Assembly: GCF_003967195.1 (NCBI RefSeq)
Contig: NZ_AP018725.1
Location: 1,178,001-1,242,000, forward strand
DNA: 64,000 nucleotides
Reading direction: 5' to 3'
Source: Sulfuriflexus mobilis
Lineage (GTDB): Bacteria > Pseudomonadota > Gammaproteobacteria > AKS1
Shown: positions 54,248 through 62,753 of the stretch, piece after piece
Layout of the letters: each line of letters opens with the position of its first letter
Numbering within the stretch: position 1 is the stretch's first letter
Position numbers and translations under genes: made by a program
The notes under the pieces: model-generated
Database searches by the model: none
Seen by the model: the letters and a program-made list of their open reading frames with translations, nothing else
What the model was told of the DNA's origin: nothing

Positions 54248-54612
54248 AACCGGATAACGACAGGTTGAATCAGGTAGTGGCTGATGCACGCCGTGCCCGC
54301 GAACTGCGTGAACAAGATTACCGTGGGCAGGCGTTGAAGATGTATCCGCATATTTGTGGTCGCTGTGCCCGCGAGTTTAATCGCCAGAATCTACATGAGT
54401 TGACCGTGCATCACCGTGATCATAATCACGACAATAATCCGGCCGATGGCAGTAACTGGGAATTGCTGTGTATGTATTGCCATGACAACGAACACCAACG
54501 GCAACTGGAGGCGCAACAGGGTAATACCTCTACAGGTGGCGCTAAGGCTACTACTGCCACGCATAACCCGTTTGCCGATCTCAAGTCGATGCTGGAAGAC
54601 AAAGATAAATGA
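54244..54612 (+). CDS. yajD: YajD-like HNH nuclease family protein
   Basis: About 122 residues from GTG 54244, which overlaps the frmB stop by 4 bases and has GGAGG 8 bases upstream inside frmB. The HNH/zinc pattern is visible: [10 protein letters not shown] (CxxC), [20 protein letters not shown] (His-rich active region) and [13 protein letters not shown] (second CxxC). YajD-type proteins have no firm role. Coupling with formaldehyde genes is unusual. A low-complexity Thr/Ala stretch precedes the C-terminal helix. Confidence 0.88.
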   Translation: MKPDNDRLNQVVADARRARELREQDYRGQALKMYPHICGRCAREFNRQNLHELTVHHRDHNHDNNPADGSNWELLCMYCHDNEHQRQLEAQQGNTSTGGAKATTATHNPFADLKSMLEDKDK

Positions 54613-54634
54613 ATTTTACATGCCAGGTATCAAT

Positions 54635-54862
54635 ATGAGCGGCTCCCAAACTAATAATCCGTTACATGGCGTGACCCTGGAGACGGTCCTTACGCAGCTG
54701 GTGGAACGCTATGGTTGGGAGGATCTGGGGCGGACCATTAGCATTAAATGTTTTACGCATGAGCCGAGCATCAAATCCAGCCTGAAGTTCCTGCGCAAGA
54801 CCCCCTGGGCCAGGGAGAAGGTGGAGGCCTTGTATTTACAAAGCCTGGCATCATCAGAGTGA
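54635..54862 (+). CDS. VF530 family protein
   Basis: About 75 residues from ATG 54635 (54620 is possible). [20 protein letters not shown] and [20 protein letters not shown] then [20 protein letters not shown] match VF530 (DUF2132), a small helical protein suspected to bind DNA. Cytoplasmic. It follows yajD and ends 7 bases before the methyltransferase-like gene, so it sits within a run of closely spaced genes from frmA onward. Confidence 0.9.
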   Translation: MSGSQTNNPLHGVTLETVLTQLVERYGWEDLGRTISIKCFTHEPSIKSSLKFLRKTPWAREKVEALYLQSLASSE

Positions 54863-54869
54863 AGCGTTT

Positions 54870-55547
54870 ATGACCCCCTGGGTTTTGCTCGATAGTGCAC
54901 AAGTGCCCGGCAACGGTGGGGAGTTGCGTCTCTATCAGCGGGGCTATGAGTTTTCGATCAAGATCGTCGGCCGTGGCGAACTCATGAATAGTCGCATGCA
55001 CGGTTCCGAAGATGCGTTGGCTGAACAAACCTGTGCCAGGTTAAAGTGTGGCTTAAAGCCGCGATTGCTCATCGGCGGCCTGGGTATGGGCTTTACCCTG
55101 GCGGCGGCGCTTCGACACCTTGGTGACCAGGCACAGGTAGAGGTGGCTGAATTGGTGCCGGCCGTGGTGGAATGGAACAAGGGCCCGCTGGGTGAGTGCG
55201 CCGGTCAGCCGCTTCAGGACCCCCGGGTGAGCGTGCACGAGGGGGATGTCGCCCGTATTCTGGATAACGAGCAGGATACTTACGATGCTATATTGCTGGA
55301 CGTGGACAACGGTCCGGAAGGACTCACACGCAAGGGTAACGATTGGCTCTATAGCATGAACGGTTTGAACGCGGCTTACACGGCGCTGCGTCCCCAGGGT
55401 GTGTTGGCGGTGTGGTCGGCCGGACCGGCTGAGGATTTCATACAACGCCTGCGGAAGGTGGGTTTTGAGGTGGATGAGGTGCGTGTCCGTGCACACGGAG
55501 AGAAGGGGGCGCGGCACGTCATCTGGTTTGCCAGGCGTGGGCGCTAG
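54870..55547 (+). CDS. Spermidine-synthase-like methyltransferase-fold protein
   Basis: 225 residues. A Rossmann core with LLIGGLGMGFTLAAAL (GxGxG nucleotide site), VEVAELVPAVVEWN (acidic second motif) and YDAILLDVDNGPEG resembles polyamine synthases and related transferases. It is shorter than SpeE, lacking the usual N-terminal beta domain length, and a decarboxylated-SAM site cannot be confirmed, so ordinary methyltransferase activity or spermidine-synthase-like function remain open. Cytoplasmic. It is 7 bases after VF530. Confidence 0.78.
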   Translation: MTPWVLLDSAQVPGNGGELRLYQRGYEFSIKIVGRGELMNSRMHGSEDALAEQTCARLKCGLKPRLLIGGLGMGFTLAAALRHLGDQAQVEVAELVPAVVEWNKGPLGECAGQPLQDPRVSVHEGDVARILDNEQDTYDAILLDVDNGPEGLTRKGNDWLYSMNGLNAAYTALRPQGVLAVWSAGPAEDFIQRLRKVGFEVDEVRVRAHGEKGARHVIWFARRGR

Positions 55548-55563
55548 TTAGTTTTTTAATTCA

Positions 55564-56505
55564 ATGTCATCAACAACAATTATGTATACACCCAGCGTAG
55601 AGCAGTTAAACCAGACTTTTGCATTCCAAAATGGGAGTAACAGCCTTTGTTTCAAAACCGGCAAAGGTGATATCCCGGTTATTGAGATTCAAAATGAACT
55701 GGCGAGTGCCACCATCAGCCTGCAAGGCGCGCATCTGCTTAGCTGGGTGCCTGCCGGTGAAGAGGAGGTGATCTGGCTATCAGACGATGCCACCTTTGCA
55801 GCGGCGAAGTCAGTACGTGGCGGGGTCCCCATTTGCTGGCCCTGGTTCGGCGCACATAAAAATAACGCAGCCTATCCTGCACATGGTTTTGCCCGGACCG
55901 TGTTGTGGCAAGTCACTGATGCGCAGCCATTATCAACAGGTGGAACACAGATCACATTCAAACTCGACACCAATCAGCTTAATGAAGATATTAAATGTAT
56001 GTGGCCACAGCCAACCGTTGCCGAATACACCTTGACGGTTGCTAAAACCTTAAGCCTGCAACTCACAACCTTCAACCATAGCGATCAATCGATTACTATC
56101 GGACAGGCACTGCATACCTACTTTAATATTGGTGACATTACCAGGACCACACTATATGGCCTGGAGGGCAGGGAGTATCTGGATAAAACAGAGGCTTTTA
56201 AACGTAAAACACAAGTCGACCCGGTTAGCATTAATACAGAAATAGACCGTATATATCTGCAAACAGCGGATGACGTCATCATTGATAACACTAAAAGAAA
56301 AATAATCATCAAAAAACAAGGGAGCCAGTCTACGGTTGTCTGGAACCCCTGGAAAGACGCTGCAGAAAAAATGGGCGATTTGGGCAAATCTGGATATCTC
56401 AACATGCTCTGTGTTGAGTCGGCAAATGCCGCTGAAGATACAGTCACCATCAGGGCGGGTGAACGTCATACATTACTCGTGACTTATGCGGTTGAAGGTA
56501 TTTGA
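55564..56505 (+). CDS. D-hexose-6-phosphate mutarotase (YeaD-like)
   Basis: 313 residues of galactose-mutarotase fold. Visible signatures: LQGAHLLSWVPAGEEEVIWLS, GVPICWPWFGAH, AHGFARTVLWQV with conserved His/Arg, QALHTYFNIGD (catalytic His) and MLCVESANA (catalytic Glu). It interconverts alpha and beta anomers of glucose 6-phosphate. Cytoplasmic. It lies 16 bases after the methyltransferase-like gene. Confidence 0.92.
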   Translation: MSSTTIMYTPSVEQLNQTFAFQNGSNSLCFKTGKGDIPVIEIQNELASATISLQGAHLLSWVPAGEEEVIWLSDDATFAAAKSVRGGVPICWPWFGAHKNNAAYPAHGFARTVLWQVTDAQPLSTGGTQITFKLDTNQLNEDIKCMWPQPTVAEYTLTVAKTLSLQLTTFNHSDQSITIGQALHTYFNIGDITRTTLYGLEGREYLDKTEAFKRKTQVDPVSINTEIDRIYLQTADDVIIDNTKRKIIIKKQGSQSTVVWNPWKDAAEKMGDLGKSGYLNMLCVESANAAEDTVTIRAGERHTLLVTYAVEGI

Positions 56506-56544
56506 TCTTTAATGAAAAGGAAACCACACCAGGGAGATGTCTAC

Positions 56545-57594
56545 ATGAAAAAATTACTAAATGGTCTGTTAATCTTATTACCACTTGGCGTGTTGTTGGC
56601 CTGCGAACCGGCGGCCGTGCCCGAGGTTAATACGGCTGAGAATTCTACCGCGCCCTCGCAGGCATCGCAGCAGGACCAGGCGACACCGGCTTTGAGCAGT
56701 GAAAGCTTATATGACGACGACAAGGCGCCAGGCTCGATGCTCTATGATTTACCCCGACAGGTAATTGATGGTGTCTGGTCGGCGATTGGTGCCGTCGCAC
56801 CAACTACCTACGCTAATTCCGGACATAATAATAACCTGTCATTTGTAGTGACTGCCGAGGGTGTGCTCGTCGTCAATGCAGGCTCAAGCTATTTGCTGGC
56901 CAAGGCTATGCATGACGAGATCAAAAAGCGCACGGATCAGCCGGTGAGATATGTGGTGCTGGAAAATGGCCAGGCCCATGCGATGCTGGGGACAAGCTAC
57001 TGGCAGGAACAGGGCGCTATCGTAATTGCACATGAAGACGCCGCGCATGAGATTCAGGAAAATGCCTTTTCCATTCTTGATCGGGTAAAACGGAGTATTA
57101 AGGACAAGGCCGAAGGCACCGTAGTGAGCATGCCCGACGAGACCTTCAAGGATGAGAAGTTGATCGAAATGGGCGGCGTACGTTTTGAGTTGCGGCGCCT
57201 CGGACCGGCCCATAGCCCCGGAGATATCCTTGTCTGGCTACCGGACAAGCAGCTCGTGATCTCTGGTGATATGGCCTTTCACCAGCGCATGCTGCCACTA
57301 TTCGAACACACGGATACGGCCGGCTGGCTGGGGAGCTGGGAAAAATTCGCCGCCCTGGAGGCAAAATATGTCATCCCGGGGCATGGTGAGCCGACCAATA
57401 TGACGGAGGTTACCCGCTACACCAAAGATTACCTCGTTCACCTGCGTAGCAAAGTGGCTGAACTGATCGAAAACGGCGGCACCTTGCAGGATGCCTATAA
57501 AATTGATCAGTCCGCCTATATGCATTTACCTACTGCCGAACTCCTGGCCCAGCGTAATGCCGCGCAGGTATTCCGGGCGATGGAGTTTGAATAA
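56545..57594 (+). CDS. MBL-fold lipoprotein with degenerate metal site
   Basis: About 349 residues from ATG 56545, which has AGGGAGA upstream. A lipobox (LLAC) after a short signal predicts a lipoprotein. It resembles the exported MBL hydrolase at 42512, but where that protein has SHYHADHIYG this one has ENGQAHAMLG, so the first HxHxDH metal motif is lost. Later ligands LGPAHSPGDILVW, VISGDMAF and VIPGHGEPTN remain. It may bind one metal or none and act as a binding or regulatory protein. A low-complexity Ala/Gln/Ser linker follows the Cys. Confidence 0.85.
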   Translation: MKKLLNGLLILLPLGVLLACEPAAVPEVNTAENSTAPSQASQQDQATPALSSESLYDDDKAPGSMLYDLPRQVIDGVWSAIGAVAPTTYANSGHNNNLSFVVTAEGVLVVNAGSSYLLAKAMHDEIKKRTDQPVRYVVLENGQAHAMLGTSYWQEQGAIVIAHEDAAHEIQENAFSILDRVKRSIKDKAEGTVVSMPDETFKDEKLIEMGGVRFELRRLGPAHSPGDILVWLPDKQLVISGDMAFHQRMLPLFEHTDTAGWLGSWEKFAALEAKYVIPGHGEPTNMTEVTRYTKDYLVHLRSKVAELIENGGTLQDAYKIDQSAYMHLPTAELLAQRNAAQVFRAMEFE

Positions 57595-57979
57595 ATAAAA
57601 TAACAAAAGAGCCGGGACAGGATACTTACACTCAATCGCTGTGAGAATATTCATATTATTGAGAGAGGCTTGACAAGTATCTGAAGCGGAGTAAACTTCG
57701 GGCCATGTTTACTTATACCTGCAAGCGCGTACCTGCCGTCATTCTGCGTCGAGCCATTTGGCTCATGCAGTCAGACCTGTGCGCCGAGGGAATGTAAACC
57801 TAGTTTATTTACAGTTAATCGATACCTCAAAGGCCACAGGACATAATACGTCCTGTGGCCTTTGTCGTTATGGGGGAAGTCAATTTTGCGGCCTGTTTGA
57901 CATAGGCAGCAGATCGGGACCGCCTCGGCGGTTAAAGTGGAAGCCCGGCCTGGCCGGCAGAAGAAAAAAGGGAAAAATC
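57595..57979. other. Intergenic region with hairpins
   Basis: No gene is supported. It contains TTGACA (57670-57675), a short inverted repeat GTAAAC/GTTTAC (57691-57712) and a strong hairpin at 57829-57863. The layout would allow a short untranslated RNA, but no family is recognised. Confidence 0.4.
57829..57863 (+). terminator. Strong hairpin, probable terminator
   Basis: AAAGGCCACAGGAC (57829-57842) pairs perfectly with GTCCTGTGGCCTTT (57850-57863), with a 7-base loop and a moderately T-rich tail. It is 235 bases after the MBL lipoprotein stop and 116 before the next start, so it may end a transcript that begins in the gap. Confidence 0.7.
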
Positions 57980-58831
57980 ATGAATATGCGGAAATGCCTG
58001 ACACATTTTGTACCCATTATCTTTGCACTGGGTTTACTCGCAAGCTGTGAGCCTATAATGGAAAAACTGGCTACTGTCAGCTCGGCTGATGGTACGCCGA
58101 TTCACTATGAAGTTGCCGGGAGTGGCAATACGACTATTGTCTTTGTGCATTGCTGGACCTGTAATCGTAGTTTCTGGGATGAACAGTTCGACCATTTTGC
58201 AAAGCACTATCAGGTGGTGAGACTGGATCTTGCCGGCCATGGTGATTCCGGCAAGGGGCGCAAGGACTACAATATGGCGAGCTTTGCAGATGACGTGGTA
58301 GCCGTTGCCAACGACCTGAAATTACAGCGTATCGTCCTGGTTGGCCATTCGATGGGGGGTCCGGTCATTGTCGAGGCGGCGAAACAGCTTGGCGACCGTG
58401 TCATGGGTGTCGTCGGTGTTGATACCTTCTATACCCCGTTTCCGTACCCGAAGGACGAGGCCGCTATCAACGCCTTTGTAAAGCCTTATGAAGAGGACTT
58501 CGTTAATGCGAGTGGTGGGCTGGTGCAGAGTATGTTCCCGCCGGGCACTGAACCGGCACTTGTCGAACGCGTGGTTAATATCATCAGTCGTGCCGACAAG
58601 GGTATGGCGGTACAGGCCATGCGTGATATCTTTATCTGGAACGCCCGTGAGCGTCCTGCAGTGCTTGATGCCCTTGGACCGAAACTGCGCAACATCAATG
58701 CCGCAGGTGACGGTACCCGTCTGCATGACAGTGTGGTACTGATACCGGGTGTGGGTCACTTCGTTCACATGGAAAACCCTCAGGCCTTCAATATGGCATT
58801 GCAGGCGATTTTGATAGAATTCGGGGCCTGA
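57980..58831 (+). CDS. Alpha/beta hydrolase lipoprotein
   Basis: About 283 residues from ATG 57980 (AAGGGA upstream); a longer frame back to 57758 crosses the terminator-like hairpin and is rejected. Lipobox LASC predicts lipidation. Hydrolase motifs: VFVHCWTCNRSFWDEQ, DLAGHGDSGKG, GHSMGGPVI with Ser nucleophile (about residue 123), and GVGHFVHMENP with the catalytic His. This looks like a Ser-type esterase or lipase of the membrane surface. Substrate unknown. Confidence 0.85.
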   Translation: MNMRKCLTHFVPIIFALGLLASCEPIMEKLATVSSADGTPIHYEVAGSGNTTIVFVHCWTCNRSFWDEQFDHFAKHYQVVRLDLAGHGDSGKGRKDYNMASFADDVVAVANDLKLQRIVLVGHSMGGPVIVEAAKQLGDRVMGVVGVDTFYTPFPYPKDEAAINAFVKPYEEDFVNASGGLVQSMFPPGTEPALVERVVNIISRADKGMAVQAMRDIFIWNARERPAVLDALGPKLRNINAAGDGTRLHDSVVLIPGVGHFVHMENPQAFNMALQAILIEFGA

Positions 58832-58952
58832 TGGTAACGTACTGATGCACGTATACAGGCAGGCCCGCCATGCGGACCTGCCTGTAGCTGCTTGTGAAAA
58901 ACCAGGCCAGCGAGCAGGGCTTTTGGAAAAGGTCTTAACGGGAGCTGTTTTT

Positions 58953-59282
58953 ATGAAGGTGTTAAAAACGAGTATGATGACGGTTATGCTGTTGTTGTCG
59001 GCCTGTGATGGCCCGCAAACTACGGTTGCCCGTATAGAACCTGAGCAAAAACCAGCACTAACGGCCCCCGCATTTATTGCCTGCGAAGAACCGCGCCCTG
59101 AGATCTGTACGCAGGAGTATGCGCCGGTATGTGCGAGCCGTGATACGGGCATACGTTGTGTAAAGGCGCCATGCCCCGCCAGCGAATGGAAAACCTCCAG
59201 CAGTGCCTGTACCGCATGCAGCGATCCGAAGGTGCATGGTTATTATCCGGGAAGTTGCATGGAACAGTCACCACAAAAATAG
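58953..59282 (+). CDS. Small Cys-rich lipoprotein, Kazal-like
   Basis: About 109 residues from ATG 58953 with GGGAG upstream. A signal and lipobox (LSAC) are followed by a Cys-rich domain: CEEPRPEICTQEYAPVCA, CVKAPCPASEW, SACTACSDPKVHGYYPGSC. EICTQEYAPVCA recalls Kazal-type inhibitor loops seen in small bacterial lipoproteins. The role is unknown; protease inhibition is only a suggestion. It follows the hydrolase gene by about 120 bases in the same direction. Confidence 0.72.
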   Translation: MKVLKTSMMTVMLLLSACDGPQTTVARIEPEQKPALTAPAFIACEEPRPEICTQEYAPVCASRDTGIRCVKAPCPASEWKTSSSACTACSDPKVHGYYPGSCMEQSPQK

Positions 59283-59325
59283 TTTGTTGCTGTCTTAAAG
59301 ACAAGGGGGCAGTGCCCCCTTTTTT

Positions 59326-60066
59326 CTAGCGTACACGGTATGGACGTCGTTCAGGTTTTTCATGCTTGTGTTTGCTGCGGGCACGCTCTTCTTTTTCAGC
59401 ATGGGCCGACTGACTGCTGTAGGTCGGTCGGCGTGGCCGTTGTTTATCCTGGCCACGCCTATTATCGACACGTTCATGACGGCGTGATTCACCAGCCTCG
59501 TTACGGCTGTAGTGTCTTTTTCCCTGACGATTCGGCTGGTTTTTATCGCGGTATCCATGATGTGGTTGTTGGTAACGACCCTGGCTTGCCTCATTTCGCG
59601 ATTCATGACGGGGATAAGATTTTTCCCGTTGCGAACTGTTTCGAGTATGTGGCTCTTGATGACGATTATTGTCACGACGTCTTTCATTATTCTTGCGATT
59701 ATATTCGTTACCCTGATGACTGTAGTGACGTTTGTTTGTATGGCCTTCCTTCCATGGGCGATTGTGCCGGGATGACAGGTTATGGCGCCGATGCGGGTTC
59801 AGGTGAATATATGCGGGGAGTGTCTTAACCGCCAGCCAACCATGACGCTGGTGGTGATAGTGATATATGTGGCGATGCCTGTCGTAATAAACATGCTGCT
59901 CAGGGTAATAATAATACTCAAACGCTACGCTTACACTGGGCTCGTAGTGCCTTTGACCGGCATGTGCCGAGCAACCGCTTAAAACGATAAAACTCAGGCT
60001 AAGCGCGGCCGCTAGCAGCAAACCACGTAGACCTCCGGTTTCATATTGGGCAGTTTTGGTGTTCAT
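59326..60066 (-). CDS. His/Arg-rich low-complexity lipoprotein
   Basis: 246 residues. A signal with lipobox LSGC predicts a lipoprotein. After a short Tyr/His region (YYYYPEQHVYYDRHRHIYHY) the remainder is almost wholly Arg, His, Lys, Asn, Gln and Glu, very basic and probably disordered. His clusters may bind metal; the CDF transporter gene nearby gives weak context. The opposite strand has a long open frame, but the signal peptide and lipobox support this strand. No family recognised. Confidence 0.68.
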   Translation of the reverse strand: MNTKTAQYETGGLRGLLLAAALSLSFIVLSGCSAHAGQRHYEPSVSVAFEYYYYPEQHVYYDRHRHIYHYHHQRHGWLAVKTLPAYIHLNPHRRHNLSSRHNRPWKEGHTNKRHYSHQGNEYNRKNNERRRDNNRHQEPHTRNSSQREKSYPRHESRNEASQGRYQQPHHGYRDKNQPNRQGKRHYSRNEAGESRRHERVDNRRGQDKQRPRRPTYSSQSAHAEKEERARSKHKHEKPERRPYRVR

Positions 60067-60171
60067 TGTCAGACCCCTTGTTTATGCTGTGAGGCTCATT
60101 TGAACCCGGTATCGCTGAACGGGGACTGAACCAGGCTGGTTATGCCGAAAAATTCCTAAGAAACTGATAAA

Positions 60172-60188
60172 GCGGTGAATATCACCGC
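60172..60188. other. Short hairpin GCGGTGA-ATA-TCACCGC
   Basis: A perfect 7-base stem with a 3-base loop in the divergent gap between the His/Arg-rich lipoprotein and the MBL gene. It could be an operator or hairpin in a leader; nothing further can be said. Confidence 0.35.
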
Positions 60189-60294
60189 ATAAAACCGCCC
60201 CGGTAGGCTACGAGGTCAGCTATTATCAGAAGAAATTCCCATCTGACCGCTATTTTTTATATGATGGATCCTGTCTCCATCCAAGAGTCTATCA

Positions 60295-61206
60295 ATGCTA
60301 AGTAAATATTTATTCATAGCCTTTCTCATGCTGCTCTGCAGCGCGCCCCTGCAGGCTAAAACCGCTTGTGGCGAAGCGGGTGTGTGGCTGCAGGTACTGG
60401 GATCGGGAGGGCCTGAGCTGGATGACGGACGTGCTTCCAGTGGCTATGTGGTCTGGCACAATGGCAAGACACGACTCCTTATAGATATGGGGGCAGGCAG
60501 TTTGTTTCGCTTTGAGCAAAGCGGGGCGTCACTGAATGACCTGGATGTGATCCTGCTCAGTCATATGCATGTGGATCACAGTAATGACTTGCCGGCGCTG
60601 ATCAAGGCCTCATATTTTACAGACCGCAACCGTGACCTGCCGGTGTATGGTCCCACCGGTAATCGCCTGATGCCATCGGTAACGACCTTTGTGCAGGATT
60701 TATTCGGGGCCAAGGGGGCCTTTCGGTATTTGAGTGATTATCTCGACGGCAGGGAGAGTTATCGCCTGTTGCCGCACGATATCGAGGCGTCTGGTAAGGC
60801 CGAACAAGTAGTGATGCGGGATGCATCTTATCGTCTCACCGCGGTGCCGGTACACCATGGGCCGATACCGGCACTGGCCTGGCGGGTGGAGATCGGTGGG
60901 CACAGCCTGGTATTCAGTGGCGATATGAGTAACCAGAATAAGGTGCTGGCGGGCCTGGCGAAACAGGCTGACTTATTAGTTGCCCATCATGCGATCCCCG
61001 AGCGGGCCGGTGGCATTGCGCGTAGCTTGCATATGCCGCCATCGGTGATAGGCCAGATTGCCGCCGAGGCCGGGGTTAAACAACTGGTGTTATCACATCG
61101 CATGAATCGTACCCTTGGCCAGGAACAGGCCTCGGCGGCACAGATCCGTCATGCCTATACGGGGCCACTGCAGTTTGCGAATGACTTGCAGTGTTTCAGG
61201 CCTTAA
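60295..61206 (+). CDS. Exported MBL-fold hydrolase (RNase Z/arylsulfatase-like)
   Basis: 303 residues with a signal peptide ending at LQAKTA. Metal motifs: LLIDMGAGSLFRFEQ, LLSHMHVDHSNDLPALIK (HxHxDH), VHHGPIPALAWRVE, LVFSGDMSNQN and VLSHRMNRT. The arrangement is that of RNase Z-like MBL proteins, but export makes an RNA substrate unlikely; arylsulfatase or other ester cleavage is a better guess. No coupled gene; it is divergent from the His/Arg-rich lipoprotein. Confidence 0.84.
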   Translation: MLSKYLFIAFLMLLCSAPLQAKTACGEAGVWLQVLGSGGPELDDGRASSGYVVWHNGKTRLLIDMGAGSLFRFEQSGASLNDLDVILLSHMHVDHSNDLPALIKASYFTDRNRDLPVYGPTGNRLMPSVTTFVQDLFGAKGAFRYLSDYLDGRESYRLLPHDIEASGKAEQVVMRDASYRLTAVPVHHGPIPALAWRVEIGGHSLVFSGDMSNQNKVLAGLAKQADLLVAHHAIPERAGGIARSLHMPPSVIGQIAAEAGVKQLVLSHRMNRTLGQEQASAAQIRHAYTGPLQFANDLQCFRP

Positions 61207-61256
61207 ATAAAGAGGGTATGGATATCGCCTGCTGACGGAGGCAGTGAACATCATTG

Positions 61257-62162
61257 CTATCTAATAGGTCTCACCTGACAATTATGCTGCTCACAATGCG
61301 CCTCTTCAAACTCGAGTGTTGAGTGGTCAATAGAAAATCGCTGTAATAACTCGTCTTTTATAGTGCTCTTTATGGTTGTTATCTGGCTAAAATCATCGAT
61401 GACAACATGTGCCTCGAGGGCATTGGTATGCTCATCCAGCTGCCAGATATGCACATGGTGTACATTGGATACGCCGCTGGTATTTTCCATAACATTGATA
61501 ACCTCCTCGATGGCGATGTCTTGCGGTGTGCCTTGCATCAGGATATGGACAGTTTCCGGAAACAATATTGCGGCCTGATAGAGTACGTAGCCGGCGATGA
61601 GCAGGGTCAGTAGCGTATCACTCCAATACCATTCATAAAGCAGGATCAGACTTCCGGCAATAATGACACCGACCGAGGCCAGGGCATCTGAGACGTTATG
61701 CAAAAAGGCCGCACGGATATTCATGCTGTGTTTCGACATACTATAGGTCAACACTGCTGTGGCAACGTCAACCAGCAGGGCAATTGCGGCAATGATAATT
61801 ACGGTCCAGCCCTCGATAATTTGCGGTTCATAGAGTCGCCATAGCGCCTCAAAGATCAGATATAGACCTATTAGTATCAGCGTGACCAGATTGATCAATG
61901 TGGCGATCACTTCGGCGCGTTTGTAACCAAAGGTTCTGAAGTGATCGGCAGGTTGCCTGCCAATCTTCCGCGCCACCCAGGCAATCAGCAGCGAGACAGC
62001 ATCACTGAAGTTATGCAGGGCATCGGCGATCAAGGACAGGCTGCCGGAGACAAGTCCGCCGACCACCTGTGCCAGTGTCAGTAGCATATTTGCGGCAATG
62101 GCCAGGCCTAGCCGCCTGTCACCGACAGAATCGTCTATGCCGTGATGGTGAGTAGAGCTCAT
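61257..62162 (-). CDS. Cation diffusion facilitator (Zn2+/Co2+ efflux)
   Basis: 301 residues and six membrane segments. CDF signatures: SGSLSLIADALHNFSDAVSL (first metal site in helix II), FRTFGYKRAEV, and AAFLHNVSDALASVGV (second site, HxxxD in helix V). The cytoplasmic C-terminal domain has VHHVHIWQLDEHTNALEAHV and a His/Cys end (CEQHNC). It exports Zn2+ or a similar ion using the proton gradient. AAGGA lies before ATG 62162. The His-rich N-terminus (HHH) is typical. Confidence 0.93.
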   Translation of the reverse strand: MSSTHHHGIDDSVGDRRLGLAIAANMLLTLAQVVGGLVSGSLSLIADALHNFSDAVSLLIAWVARKIGRQPADHFRTFGYKRAEVIATLINLVTLILIGLYLIFEALWRLYEPQIIEGWTVIIIAAIALLVDVATAVLTYSMSKHSMNIRAAFLHNVSDALASVGVIIAGSLILLYEWYWSDTLLTLLIAGYVLYQAAILFPETVHILMQGTPQDIAIEEVINVMENTSGVSNVHHVHIWQLDEHTNALEAHVVIDDFSQITTIKSTIKDELLQRFSIDHSTLEFEEAHCEQHNCQVRPIR

Positions 62163-62282
62163 TTATGATCCTTCGTGTGAGAACCGGCTGCGTCTAGTAG
62201 CATTTCATAAGATGTCGGCGTAATAATAGCATCTTCAGCTGGCATGCATGTGTACGGGTTCCCCAAAATGTGGGCAATAAAA

Positions 62283-62310
62283 AACCGGGTACCCATCACG
62301 GTACCCGGTT
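62283..62310 (-). terminator. Rho-independent terminator of the cytochrome operon
   Basis: AACCGGGTACC (62283-62293) and GGTACCCGGTT (62300-62310) form a perfect stem. On the minus strand a T run follows, 19 bases after the cytochrome stop at 62329. Confidence 0.9.
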
Positions 62311-62328
62311 TATTCTCGTCATTAAACC

Positions 62329-62733
62329 TTAATGTTTTCCTGGTGCCAGCTTGACATTGCGTCGTTCGAAGGTGATATAGGCCTGCAGCGCGATCATATC
62401 AGGGGAATCGGGCGACAGGTCCTTGCCTTCCAACGGGTTACGTATGCACCAGTTGACCATTTCCCACATTACGGCGACCCGGCCCAGTTGCTTCTGTAGC
62501 TTGGGATAGGTCTCCGGGTGGGTATTGGCGCCATTGGGATGGCACTGCGCACAAACTACGCCGTTACTACCGAGGTTGGGGTCGGTAAATAACTTACGGC
62601 CCTGTATTACTGCAGTTTGAAAATCCTGTTCCCAGTTTTTCAGGTCCTGATCAGTAAATTCATCGGCAAACGCTGATGTTGCATATACAAGAAACATAGT
62701 AGCCGCGATGGCAACATGATGTATTGATTTCAT
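62329..62733 (-). CDS. Periplasmic monohaem cytochrome c
   Basis: About 134 residues from ATG 62733, supported by GGGAGGA 8 bases upstream; a longer frame to 62754 overlaps the previous gene. A signal peptide ends at SAFADE. One CAQCH haem-binding motif is present, and later Met residues (VMWEMVNWC, DMIALQAY) could give the sixth ligand. It resembles c-type cytochromes of the diheme peroxidase or SoxX type in size but cannot be assigned. It is the last gene of the operon with the phosphoesterase and a peroxidase-like cytochrome. Confidence 0.85.
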   Translation of the reverse strand: MKSIHHVAIAATMFLVYATSAFADEFTDQDLKNWEQDFQTAVIQGRKLFTDPNLGSNGVVCAQCHPNGANTHPETYPKLQKQLGRVAVMWEMVNWCIRNPLEGKDLSPDSPDMIALQAYITFERRNVKLAPGKH

Positions 62734-62753
62734 TCGTTTATCCTCCCTGATCA

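Noticed and set aside
57758-57979. N-terminal extension of the alpha/beta hydrolase lipoprotein
   Set aside because: It would run through a strong hairpin and hide the lipoprotein signal; ATG 57980 gives a proper signal with lipobox.
59340-59828. 162-codon plus-strand frame opposite the His/Arg-rich lipoprotein
   Set aside because: The minus frame has a signal peptide with lipobox and runs longer; the plus frame looks like a complement of Arg/His codons. Low-complexity coding keeps some doubt.
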